A stretch of DNA of 27,234 bases. It comes from Geobacter sp. UBA5608 (GTDB taxonomy: Bacteria; Desulfobacterota; Desulfuromonadia; Geobacterales; Pseudopelobacteraceae). The stretch spans positions 34,182 to 61,415 of the forward strand of contig DIKW01000105.1 in assembly GCA_002424705.1 (NCBI GenBank), in the 5' to 3' direction. Under the pieces are notes generated by a model. The model was given only the letters and a program-made list of their open reading frames with translations. It did not search any database and was not told the origin of the DNA. Shown piece after piece: positions 7,518 to 14,499 of this stretch. Made by a program: the position numbers and the translations under genes. Positions within the stretch are counted from its first letter, which is position 1, and every line of letters begins with the position of its first letter.

Positions 7518-9197
7518 ATGTACAATCAATATTCAAATATTACATCAAAAGTATCTTCCTCCTTCCGTATCGGTGTCACCGGCCACCGGACGCTGCATGA
7601 TACGTCTGCGCTCAGTACCTGTCTGCAAAATTTTCTCAACACCGGTTATCTTGAAGCCTTTACCCCGGAAGCCATGCAAACGCTGGCCAAAGCTACAAAT
7701 ACCACCGTTGCATTTACTGTTATCTCCCCCTTGGCCGAAGGTGCTGACCGCCTGGTTGCAGACGCTGTCCTCAAGCATGGTGGTACGCTGGAAGCCCTGC
7801 TGCCTATGCCTCAGGAAGAGTACGAGAAAGATTTTATAACCCCTGAATCAAAGAGTGAATTCAGGGAGCTACTTGCGCAATCTCACCGAATAACGGTAAC
7901 AGACTGTGGAACGCCTCTTGATGATCCGAACTACCGTCAAAAGGCATATTTGCGTGTGGGAGAAGAGACGGTCGCCCGCTGCGACATTCTGATTGCCCTG
8001 TGGGATGGTTTGCCCTCCCGTGGTGTTGGCGGTACTGCAGATGTCGTGGCTTTGGCGCTAGAGCAGAAGAAGCCGGTGTTTATCGTTTCTACATCACAAC
8101 CCGGCAAGATGGAGTTGCTAAACGGAGGCACGTTGCAAGCAAAATTCATTTCTGAGCTGGAAGCGTTTAATTCATTTCCAATCGATGATGCTGAGCTGGA
8201 GGCCTGTTGTGCCAGTACCTATCAAGAAGTATTCGCCTCAGCTCAGTCAGAAACATTGCCTGAGCATTGTAAAGAGCAGGTTAAAACGCACCTGATCCCG
8301 GCTTATTGCCGGGCATCGAAGATTGCCGAATCCTTCCAGGGGCGCTACAAGCTGGTTGGTCGTCTGGGCTACCTTTTTTCGACACTGTCGGTTGCCTTTA
8401 TGGCGTTTGCGGTTGTCTTTGCTAAGCATCCGCTTTTCTCCATACCTGGTTACATTGCCGAACTATGCCTGCTTGCCTCCCTGTACTTCATGATCCACCG
8501 TGCAGAGCACGCCAGGGTGCACCCTGGCTGGCTGGAAAACCGCGCTTTGGCAGAACGGCTGCGCACGGCCTTTTATTTTGTGGCCTGTGGTGAACTTCCT
8601 TTGCCACGTAGTGGTCAGAAGCCCGGTTATCGTCAGAATCAAAGCTGGGTTGATCGCGCCTTTCATCAAATCATTTCCCGTATTCCCGACTTAAAACGGC
8701 CTGAGCCCAGTTCATTGCCGCACTATCAGGACTTCATCAAAACAGCCTGGGTGCAAGATCAGATCGCCTATCACACGAAAAATGCTGCAAAGCTAACCGC
8801 TAAAAATGCCCAGCTTAAGCGCTGGGGGATGCTGTGCTTCAAGCTGGCCATCGGGGTGTCACTGATACACCTGGGGTTTGCTCTCTATGGAGTAGCAACC
8901 GGTCATCACGCTGAAGGGCTGTTGCTCGTGCTGGAGGAGCTGTTGTCAGTGGTCGCCATTACCCTGCCGGCAGCCGGTGCGGCAGTGGGAGGGTATCGCA
9001 CGTTGCTGGAGCAGTCTCGGATTGCTGCCCGTAGCCGGGCCATGGCTCAGCACCTTTCAACTCTTATCGAACAACCTGCAGCGGATACGCCGGAGGCCTT
9101 CAGAAGACACCTCGAACAAATTCAAGAGCTGATGTTGATTGAGTCAGAGGATTGGCTGGCGTTGATGGAGCATGCCGAATTGGAGAGGATCGCATGA
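7518..9197 (+). CDS. SLOG-like nucleotide-sensor domain fused to four membrane helices
   Basis: 559 residues. Residues 16-195 form a Rossmann-type SLOG-like domain: FRIGVTGHRTL (16-26), VISPLAEGADRLVADAVL (68-85), RCDILIALWDG (154-164) and GGTADVVALAL (171-181), the usual glycine-rich ligand-binding signatures. Membrane helices follow in two pairs, about 281-302 with 306-327 and 437-461 with 467-490. Each pair precedes a helix rich in Arg, Ala and Leu (WLENRALAERLR; YRTLLEQSRIAARSRAMAQ), recalling SLATT-type two-helix effectors. Proteins of this architecture are proposed to sense nucleotides and perforate membranes. The ATG at 7518 is chosen; a TTG at 7509 in frame would overlap the upstream gene. 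It overlaps the next gene by four bases (ATGA). Domain names rest on motif recognition only. Confidence 0.8.
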   Translation: MYNQYSNITSKVSSSFRIGVTGHRTLHDTSALSTCLQNFLNTGYLEAFTPEAMQTLAKATNTTVAFTVISPLAEGADRLVADAVLKHGGTLEALLPMPQEEYEKDFITPESKSEFRELLAQSHRITVTDCGTPLDDPNYRQKAYLRVGEETVARCDILIALWDGLPSRGVGGTADVVALALEQKKPVFIVSTSQPGKMELLNGGTLQAKFISELEAFNSFPIDDAELEACCASTYQEVFASAQSETLPEHCKEQVKTHLIPAYCRASKIAESFQGRYKLVGRLGYLFSTLSVAFMAFAVVFAKHPLFSIPGYIAELCLLASLYFMIHRAEHARVHPGWLENRALAERLRTAFYFVACGELPLPRSGQKPGYRQNQSWVDRAFHQIISRIPDLKRPEPSSLPHYQDFIKTAWVQDQIAYHTKNAAKLTAKNAQLKRWGMLCFKLAIGVSLIHLGFALYGVATGHHAEGLLLVLEELLSVVAITLPAAGAAVGGYRTLLEQSRIAARSRAMAQHLSTLIEQPAADTPEAFRRHLEQIQELMLIESEDWLALMEHAELERIA

Positions 9198-10474
9198 ATA
9201 CCTTTGTCGGCAACCTGCGGAATGAGGTGACACGTCACAAGCTGAAGGACACAACGCTGGAGGGTGATCTTACCAATCTGAATAAGGTATATGCCGCAGG
9301 CGCAACCGAGGCAGTGGTGTTCTATAGCGCACGAATTCTTGAGGCGATTCTGAAGGACTCTCACCAGCTGTTCTTCGGTGAAGACCCCAACCCCCGCTTA
9401 AAGAAACCGACCCTTGCTGATATTGAGCAACAGCTGTTTGACTATAATCAGCTGCAGCAAAACCGCTACTACTGGGCCAAGGGGCTGAGGCTGCTCGGTA
9501 ATGACGTTCGTCACAGCTTGCGCAGAATTAAAGCGGAAGAAGCAGACTGCGCTCTTGTTTTTCTAGAATTTATACTGGTCTGGTACTTTTGTGAGTTTCC
9601 GTTAGGACCGAGGCAAAATACCATCTACAAAGGTCAAGCCAGGATTGATCGAGCTGGTGGCAATCTGTTGCCGGATTTAGCCTGGACTCTAGACAGTAGC
9701 AGGTTGAATTTACAAAAGCTGAAAGTCATATTTGGAGCGCGAGAACAGGATTATTTTGACAAGTTTAAAGTGAATTTCACCTTTCCTTTGCTGCTGATTG
9801 ATATCTTTATTGCTCAGGGTGACCATGCATCGGCAAGCCGTCTTATTGAAGGATTAGCATCATATGCACATAAGCAAAAAGGCGCATTGCGGGATCGTTT
9901 CTACCAGCTGCAGGGGTTATTGTTGAGCAGGGAAGAGCGCCTGGAAGAAGCAGCTCAGCTCCTGGAAAGGGAGATTGACCGGCAAAAAGCCAGGTCTGAA
10001 CGGATTGATGTTGAGACCACCGGTATAGTGGCCGGTGTGTATAAGCGCATCTGGAAGCAGGGGCAGGATGAAGGCTTTCTGCGCAAGAGCTACGAAACCT
10101 ATCGTCAGGGATGGCGGGAGTGCAAGAACACCTACTTGGGGATTAATGCTGCAACAACCGCGCTTTGGCTAGGCAACCCGCTTGAGGCGCAACAGATTGG
10201 CAAGGAAGTAAAAGGGGCGCTTGAAAGACGGCGCACGATGATCCAGCAAAAAACCAATGATCGTTATGATCTTAGCTACTGGGATATGGCTACATTGGCC
10301 GAGGCCTGCCTGTTGACACATGATCTGGAGGGGGCGGTTGAACTGTATCAGCGCGCCTTCAAAGCCTGCAAAAATCAGCCGGATGATGTTGGTGTTGCTC
10401 GAAGGCAACTGGACAGCCTAATTGAGCGATTATCGGTTCCGGCATCTGTTGCCGAAAGGCTCCGCTCCCTTTGA
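9194..10474 (+). CDS. DUF4145-like / TRAFs-binding-like helical repeat protein
   Basis: 426 residues. The N-terminus (about 1-140) resembles DUF4145-type domains often met in defence and restriction loci: a helix with VVFYSARILEAILKD, then LRLLGNDVRHSLRRIKAEEA and a hydrophobic FLEFILVWYF. The rest is alpha-helical. Residues 300-410 (YLGINAATTALWLGNPLEA, then YWDMATLAEACLL and AVELYQRAFKAC) resemble the TPR-like TRAFs-binding domain (DUF4071) that accompanies TIR and SLATT proteins in bacteria. The start at 9194 has GGAGAGG upstream and overlaps the SLOG gene stop in an ATGA, so their output is coupled. Its role may be scaffold or sensor for the SLOG membrane protein. Domain assignments are moderate; the coupling is seen directly. 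Confidence 0.75.
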   Translation: MNTFVGNLRNEVTRHKLKDTTLEGDLTNLNKVYAAGATEAVVFYSARILEAILKDSHQLFFGEDPNPRLKKPTLADIEQQLFDYNQLQQNRYYWAKGLRLLGNDVRHSLRRIKAEEADCALVFLEFILVWYFCEFPLGPRQNTIYKGQARIDRAGGNLLPDLAWTLDSSRLNLQKLKVIFGAREQDYFDKFKVNFTFPLLLIDIFIAQGDHASASRLIEGLASYAHKQKGALRDRFYQLQGLLLSREERLEEAAQLLEREIDRQKARSERIDVETTGIVAGVYKRIWKQGQDEGFLRKSYETYRQGWRECKNTYLGINAATTALWLGNPLEAQQIGKEVKGALERRRTMIQQKTNDRYDLSYWDMATLAEACLLTHDLEGAVELYQRAFKACKNQPDDVGVARRQLDSLIERLSVPASVAERLRSL

Positions 10475-10477
10475 GCG

Positions 10478-10660
10478 CTATTCCCGGTTGCCCATGACAA
10501 ATCCGGTAATGGCAAACACAACGGCACAGCCAACCAGTACCAAGGTTTTTGCCAGCGCTACATCGGGTTTTACAAGGTTACCAATTACTGCGATCGCTAT
10601 GCAGATTATGGACAAATCCCAAAAGAGCTTAGTGAGTGATTTGCGCTGCCGCTTGTTCAC
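10478..10660 (-). CDS. Small two-helix membrane protein
   Basis: 60 residues starting at a GTG (10660) with AGGAGG seven bases upstream, a much better start than the upstream in-frame ATG at 10717. A basic N-terminus (MNKRQRKSLTK) precedes two hydrophobic helices (about 13-28 and 35-55) and a short tail. It faces the island from the opposite strand with only three bases between the two stops. Its start region contains palindromic box B 75 bp upstream, shared with the divergent gene at 10794. Similar short membrane proteins are common next to defence genes, but I cannot name a family. Confidence 0.7.
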   Translation of the reverse strand: MNKRQRKSLTKLFWDLSIICIAIAVIGNLVKPDVALAKTLVLVGCAVVFAITGFVMGNRE

Positions 10661-10735
10661 CGTATTCCTCCTGAATCCTTGGATGATCAGTGCTAACCTC
10701 AGCGTCCCATATTCCATTGCCGGAATGGGAAAGAA

Positions 10736-10752
10736 AACAATTCCGAAATGTT
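10736..10752. promoter_or_regulatory. Palindromic box B between two divergent small membrane genes
   Basis: Matches AACnTTnCnGnAAnGTT at 11 of 12 fixed positions (A for T at the fifth base). It lies between the genes starting at 10660 (minus) and 10794 (plus) and could serve either. A TATAAT at 10790-10795 is nearby but overlaps the start codon of the plus gene, and its spacing to the box is about 7 bp longer than at boxes C and D. Confidence 0.45.
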
Positions 10753-10793
10753 TCTGAGGACGGTAGTGATTTGATCAAAAGCGAGCCGATATA

Positions 10794-11042
10794 ATGCAAC
10801 AGAAATTTAACTCGATGCGTATTTCATTTATCCTTGGTGGCGGCTGCTTTGTCGTTATGATGTTCCTGCTTGCGATAGCTTATATCCCCGATTTTTTGCC
10901 TCGGGCATATGAAAACTTTCGGCGTACCGGTCTGATCACTATTGTACCCACTATGGCAGCCATCGGATTCATTTCTTCCATTGGTTGGTTGTGGTGGGAA
11001 TGTCGTGCGGCATCCTCCCCTGACGAAGATCAGGAACATTGA
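10794..11042 (+). CDS. Small membrane protein
   Basis: 82 residues with two hydrophobic stretches (about 10-30 and 46-66) and an acidic tail (SSPDEDQEH). The start is uncertain. The ATG at 10794 has only a weak GCGAG upstream, and an internal ATG at 10815 has none. No family recognised. It is the first plus-strand gene after the island and follows palindromic box B, so it probably belongs with the genes at 11192 and 11837 in one regulatory group rather than with the island. Confidence 0.55.
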   Translation: MQQKFNSMRISFILGGGCFVVMMFLLAIAYIPDFLPRAYENFRRTGLITIVPTMAAIGFISSIGWLWWECRAASSPDEDQEH

Positions 11043-11074
11043 TTCCTCGCCCTCAAGCCTCGCCTGTCCACAGC

Positions 11075-11091
11075 AACCTTTCGGCAATGTT
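11075..11091. promoter_or_regulatory. Palindromic box C upstream of the 148-residue membrane gene
   Basis: A full match to AACnTTnCnGnAAnGTT. The 20 bp at 11074-11093 are identical to those at box D. A -10-like TATAGT follows at 11122-11127 with no good -35, giving a box centre near -51 from the predicted start. Confidence 0.6.
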
Positions 11092-11191
11092 TCGTTTTAC
11101 GTGCCATCTGCCTGCCCGGTCTATAGTCCCTTAAAAGCTATAGCGGTTTTGCTACCACGCTTAACAAAGACTGGTAAAGAAAGGGTACTGT

Positions 11192-11638
11192 ATGGACAAG
11201 AAAGTGGTTACGATTGTAGCGGCGGTTGCGGCATGTCTGGGGTTGTTTTTACCGATGGCGGTTGGCGGAAATCTGAGTGTTAGTCTGACGCATCTGGCAG
11301 GCATCCCTAAGGCTCTGTACCTTGCTGTACCGGCGGTTCTGGCCTTGGCCATTCTCCGCAAGGCGAAGCCGTTCAGCGGCGACCATGGCTGGTTGATAGG
11401 GACCGCAGCGGTTAGCGTGCTGCTTGCCGTTGTCGCCATGCTTGGCGGCATGAACACGATTGAGGCAGTGGCGGCTATGCAGAACAACAGCATGAACGTA
11501 TTTAATGCGCTCGGCGGGACGCAGCAAGAGATTGTCAAGATCGATACAAGCATGGGATTTGGTGCCATAGTGATTATGGCGGGCTGTCTCGCCGCCGCGA
11601 CGATTGCCTTTTTGGATGGCAAAGCCAAAAAACAGTAG
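11192..11638 (+). CDS. Hypothetical four-helix membrane protein
   Basis: 148 residues. Hydrophobic segments at about 5-24, 39-55, 66-86 and 120-139 indicate an integral membrane protein of up to four helices with short loops and a basic end (DGKAKKQ). The loop around 90-118 is polar and Asn/Met-rich. AAGGG lies six bases before the ATG. It is a single-gene unit: box C and a -10-like element stand in front and a strong terminator stands behind. I know no family for it. Sharing box C with lemA suggests an envelope role. Confidence 0.75.
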   Translation: MDKKVVTIVAAVAACLGLFLPMAVGGNLSVSLTHLAGIPKALYLAVPAVLALAILRKAKPFSGDHGWLIGTAAVSVLLAVVAMLGGMNTIEAVAAMQNNSMNVFNALGGTQQEIVKIDTSMGFGAIVIMAGCLAAATIAFLDGKAKKQ

Positions 11639-11665
11639 TATTCGACCTGGAAAAAGAATTACTGG

Positions 11666-11690
11666 GGGCGCCAGCAGTGGCGCCCTTTTT
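11666..11690 (+). terminator. Intrinsic terminator
   Basis: A perfect eight-bp stem, GGGCGCCA with TGGCGCCC, encloses GCAG and is followed by five T residues. It lies 28 bp after the stop of the membrane gene at 11192-11638 and separates it from lemA. Confidence 0.9.
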
Positions 11691-11757
11691 GTATGCCAGG
11701 TGTCTTGCTTCAAGCTTCCGTACAAAGCACCCAACAGTTTACCCCTCATGCGCTGAC

Positions 11758-11774
11758 AACCTTTCGGCAATGTT
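11758..11774. promoter_or_regulatory. Palindromic box D upstream of lemA
   Basis: A full match to AACnTTnCnGnAAnGTT, with 20 bp (11757-11776) identical to box C. TACAGT at 11805-11810 stands exactly as far from the box as TATAGT does at box C (30 bp from the core), and the -35 position again lacks a consensus. Confidence 0.6.
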
Positions 11775-11836
11775 TCACTTTCCGCACCGCTGGCCTGCTC
11801 AGGCTACAGTTCCTTCAAAACTACTACGGAGGAACT

Positions 11837-12403
11837 ATGAACACGATAACCCTGCTTACCATTGTCTGCGTCGGCCTGGTGTTGCTGGCCGGAATTGTGC
11901 TGTTCAACACCATGGTCGGCCGCAAAAACCGGGTGCAGTTCGCCTTCAGCGGCATCGACACCCAGCTGAAGAAGCGGTTTGATCTGATTCCCAACCTGAT
12001 CGCAACGGTGGAGCGCTACATGCAGCATGAGCAGCAGGTGCTGCAGCAGCTGACCAGTCTGCGCTCACAGGCGGTGCGGGGAACCGCAACCACTGACGAC
12101 CTGGTGCAGATGGACAACCAGCTGACCTCGGCCCTGCGCTCGGTGTTCGCCTTGTCCGAGAACTATCCGCAGCTGCGGGCCAGCGAGAACTTCATCCAGC
12201 TGCAGGGGGCGTTGAACGAGACCGAGGAGCAGATCGCTGCAGCGCGACGGGCCTACAATGCCGCTGTCACCGATTACAACAACTGCTGCGAGATGTTTCC
12301 CTTGAACGTCGTGGCGCGGATAATGGGCTACCGCACCAAGCTGTGGTTCGAAATCAGCGAGGCCGAGCGTCAGAACGTCAATGTGAAGGGTCTCTGGTCA
12401 TGA
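11837..12403 (+). CDS. lemA: LemA family membrane protein
   Basis: 188 residues. An N-terminal membrane helix (about 4-24) is followed by the coiled-coil LemA domain: NRVQFAFSGIDTQLKKRFDLIPNL in the first helix, then AARRAYNAAVTDYNN and the family-typical C-terminal block (KLWFEISEAERQNVNVKGLW). LemA proteins are envelope proteins of unclear biochemical role, often found with heat-shock HtpX-type proteases, TPM-domain proteins or DUF3137 proteins. The ATG at 11837 has GGAGGAA upstream; the frame stays open further back, but without a Shine-Dalgarno. Its stop overlaps the next gene by four bases (ATGA). Palindromic box D stands upstream. Confident family call. Confidence 0.93.
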   Translation: MNTITLLTIVCVGLVLLAGIVLFNTMVGRKNRVQFAFSGIDTQLKKRFDLIPNLIATVERYMQHEQQVLQQLTSLRSQAVRGTATTDDLVQMDNQLTSALRSVFALSENYPQLRASENFIQLQGALNETEEQIAAARRAYNAAVTDYNNCCEMFPLNVVARIMGYRTKLWFEISEAERQNVNVKGLWS

Positions 12404-13359
12404 CCGTCCATGAATGTGTGGCCGACGCCCTGCAAAACGGCCTGGGCGAAACGTTGTCAGGTTTGGAACATAGAAGGTTGCAGGTGATGCAGGGTAACCG
12501 AAAGATTATGCTCTGGCTGGCGGGTCTGACGCTGCCGGTGATTGGCTGGATGCTGTTCAGCGGTCTGCATTGGGGTCTGGCCTTGGTAGTAAGCTTTGTG
12601 GTCTTTATCATCGCTGCCCTGATCGTCGGCAACCGCAAGAAAAAGCTGGCTGGTCTGTTCAAACAGGAGGCGATCCCCGAATTGCTGCGTACGGCCCTGC
12701 CCGGATTCTGGTATGCCAGCAGCGGATATGTCGATCTGGATGAGTTTAAGAACGCCAGCTTGTTCAAAAGCCCCGATCGCTACAGCGGCAAGGATTATTT
12801 TGAGGGGACCCATGGCAAGACTAGGCTGCATTTTTCTCTGGTGCATGCGGAAGAACGCTACGAGACCACCACCACCGAAACCGATAATGATGGTCACACT
12901 ACCACCCGGACCGAGGAGCACTGGCGCGACATCTTTAAAGGGCTGTTCTTTAGCGCTGATTTCAATAAACAGTTCAACGGCTGCACCCTGGTGCGGGCCG
13001 GTAAGGCCGGTATCCTCTCCGGGCTGTTCGGTAACCTGGTCAAGCTGGAAGACCCGCGCTTCAGTCAGCAGTTTAAGGTGTATTCCAGCGACCAGATAGA
13101 GGCACGTTATCTGCTGACACCGCGTATGATGGAACGGCTGCTGGACCTGAAGGATAGTCTCGGTAGTTTTGAGCTTTCATTTGTCGGTTCATGGGTCAAC
13201 ATTGCTGCCGGTGGGTTCCCCTACAACGCCTTTGAGCCTGACGTAAAACATCCCTTTACCGATCCGGCTCAGGTGGAGCGGACCCTGGGCTGGATCTTTC
13301 TGGTGGTGGGGATTGTGGAAGAGCTTGACCTGAATACCCGGATCTGGAGTAAGCAGTGA
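12400..13359 (+). CDS. DUF3137-like membrane protein
   Basis: 319 residues. Two close hydrophobic helices (about 40-58 and 60-78) precede a large soluble domain. The stretch HWRDIFKGLFFSADFNKQFNG, followed by EDPRFSQQFKVYSSDQIEARYLLTPRMMERLL, fits the DUF3137 family, which regularly sits next to lemA. The start at 12400 overlaps the lemA stop (ATGA), so the pair is translationally coupled and probably works as a membrane complex. A Thr-rich loop (TTTTETDNDGHTTTRTEEH) at about 152-170 is variable in appearance. Function unknown for the family. Confidence 0.8.
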   Translation: MTVHECVADALQNGLGETLSGLEHRRLQVMQGNRKIMLWLAGLTLPVIGWMLFSGLHWGLALVVSFVVFIIAALIVGNRKKKLAGLFKQEAIPELLRTALPGFWYASSGYVDLDEFKNASLFKSPDRYSGKDYFEGTHGKTRLHFSLVHAEERYETTTTETDNDGHTTTRTEEHWRDIFKGLFFSADFNKQFNGCTLVRAGKAGILSGLFGNLVKLEDPRFSQQFKVYSSDQIEARYLLTPRMMERLLDLKDSLGSFELSFVGSWVNIAAGGFPYNAFEPDVKHPFTDPAQVERTLGWIFLVVGIVEELDLNTRIWSKQ

Positions 13360-13372
13360 CCGGAGGGATAGG

Positions 13373-13759
13373 ATGCGTGAGTTCGAACTGATAAAGATGG
13401 CTCTACAGCAGGCAGAAGGGGATGAGGTGGCCTGTAGGTTAATCCGCGACGTGTTGCGCTGCGCGGAGCAGTATGTGGCTGCAGTCTGTCAGATGGAGAC
13501 CGACCTACTGTTTGCCGACCCTGAGGGGGCGCTGTACCGAGAACAGGTGCAGGCCCTGGATCAGAATCGCAGTCTTGCGCACAACGCCTTAATCGACGCC
13601 ATCAACATCTGCAATCGGTATCTGCGCAAGCTGCTGGGTGATGCTATGCCGCCCGGCGGTATCTACCCCGAACCGAGCCACATTGCGGGCGGTAATCGAC
13701 GAGCAATTGGCGATTGGGCCGGCCGAGTGGTGGAGCAATTTTTCAGGGCGCGGCGCTGA
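13373..13759 (+). CDS. Hypothetical alpha-helical protein, third gene of the lemA operon
   Basis: 128 residues, mostly helical, without signal or membrane segment. It begins MREFELIKMALQQAEGDEVACRL and contains a Cys/Glu-rich helix and a LLFADPEGALYREQV stretch; the end is basic (RAIGDWAGRVVEQFFRARR). GGAGGG lies just before the ATG, and the gene follows the DUF3137 gene by 13 bp, so it is likely co-transcribed with lemA. It converges with the XRE regulator gene with 15 bp between the stops. I cannot name a family. Confidence 0.7.
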   Translation: MREFELIKMALQQAEGDEVACRLIRDVLRCAEQYVAAVCQMETDLLFADPEGALYREQVQALDQNRSLAHNALIDAINICNRYLRKLLGDAMPPGGIYPEPSHIAGGNRRAIGDWAGRVVEQFFRARR

Positions 13760-13774
13760 TAAACCTTGTCGTAG

Positions 13775-14368
13775 TTATTTCGAGTACAGCACCGCCACGA
13801 TGCGGGCCTTGCGGTCCCCCACCGAGACCAGGCCGTGGGGCTGGCTGGAATCGTAGTAGACGCTGTCGCCGCTTTTAACCCGGTAGATGTCGCTGCCGTA
13901 GTGCAGGTCGATCTCCCCTTCCAGCACGTAGAGGAACTCCTCCTCGCCCTCATGGCGGAAGAACAGCTTGTCGTCCCACTGGGAGTTGTCCACCTCCACC
14001 AGAAACGGCTCCATATGTTTGTGGCGCATCCCCTGGGCCAGGGAGTGATAGGTGTAGGGGCGCTGCTCGGCGTTGACCGCCTGGCGCTGCAGGTCGGGCC
14101 GTAACTCCTCGCCGTGGGTCACCACCAGCTTCTGGCGGTTGCCCTCATCCTCGAAGAAGAAGTGGATATCCACCTTCAGCCCCCGGGCGATCTTGAGCAG
14201 GGTGGCCAGGGGCGGGATGACCTGTTCGTTTTCGATCTGTGACAGGAGCGGCTTGGAGAGGCCGGTCAGTTCAGACAGCTCCTGCAGGGTCAGGCGCCGC
14301 TGCTGGCGCTGGCTGCGGATCTTTTCGCCGATCCGGAATTCTTTGATCTGGGCCTTGATGTCGCTCAC
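13775..14368 (-). CDS. XRE-family transcriptional regulator with C-terminal cupin domain
   Basis: 197 residues. A helix-turn-helix of the XRE type (about 10-65) shows LTLQELSELTGLSKPLLSQIENEQVIPPLATLLKIA. A cupin domain follows (about 105-190) with HEGEEEFLYVLEGEIDLHYG and SGDSVYYDSSQPHGLVSVG. Such regulators usually sense a small metabolite through the cupin and control catabolic, amino-acid or stress genes. The GTG at 14368 is chosen for the AGGAGG eight bases upstream; a TTG at 14386 would add six residues but lies before that site. It is divergent from the HtrA protease gene, with a 131-bp shared intergenic region, so it may regulate that gene. The target is inferred from position only. 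Confidence 0.88.
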   Translation of the reverse strand: MSDIKAQIKEFRIGEKIRSQRQQRRLTLQELSELTGLSKPLLSQIENEQVIPPLATLLKIARGLKVDIHFFFEDEGNRQKLVVTHGEELRPDLQRQAVNAEQRPYTYHSLAQGMRHKHMEPFLVEVDNSQWDDKLFFRHEGEEEFLYVLEGEIDLHYGSDIYRVKSGDSVYYDSSQPHGLVSVGDRKARIVAVLYSK

Positions 14369-14411
14369 GGGCGGGGCCTCCTGCAACGGACGATGATAAC
14401 GGGTAGAACGG

Positions 14412-14440
14412 TTGACAGCGGCTGGAAAAGTGATTATGTC
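14412..14440 (+). promoter_or_regulatory. Candidate promoter of the HtrA gene
   Basis: A perfect TTGACA (14412-14417) lies 17 bp before a TATGTC (14435-14440) that matches the -10 consensus only in its first half. The predicted start is about 50 bp before the HtrA ATG. The weak -10 fits a regulated promoter. Confidence 0.45.
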
Positions 14441-14499
14441 TAACCCTGTTCTATTCGTATGGAACTACCATGTAGCAACTATCGGAACGGGTTGTCAAT

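Noticed and set aside
9152..9193. Upstream extension of the TRAFs-binding-like gene
   Set aside because: The ATG at 9194 has a strong Shine-Dalgarno and forms an ATGA overlap; the extension lies inside the SLOG gene without one.
10422..10757. Plus-strand open frame over the end of the helical repeat gene and the small membrane gene
   Set aside because: It overlaps both real genes out of frame or antisense and has no ribosome site.
10790..10795. TATAAT overlapping the start of the gene at 10794 as its promoter
   Set aside because: A start of transcription downstream of it would remove the chosen ATG and leave only an internal ATG with no ribosome site. Its distance to box B also differs from that at boxes C and D.
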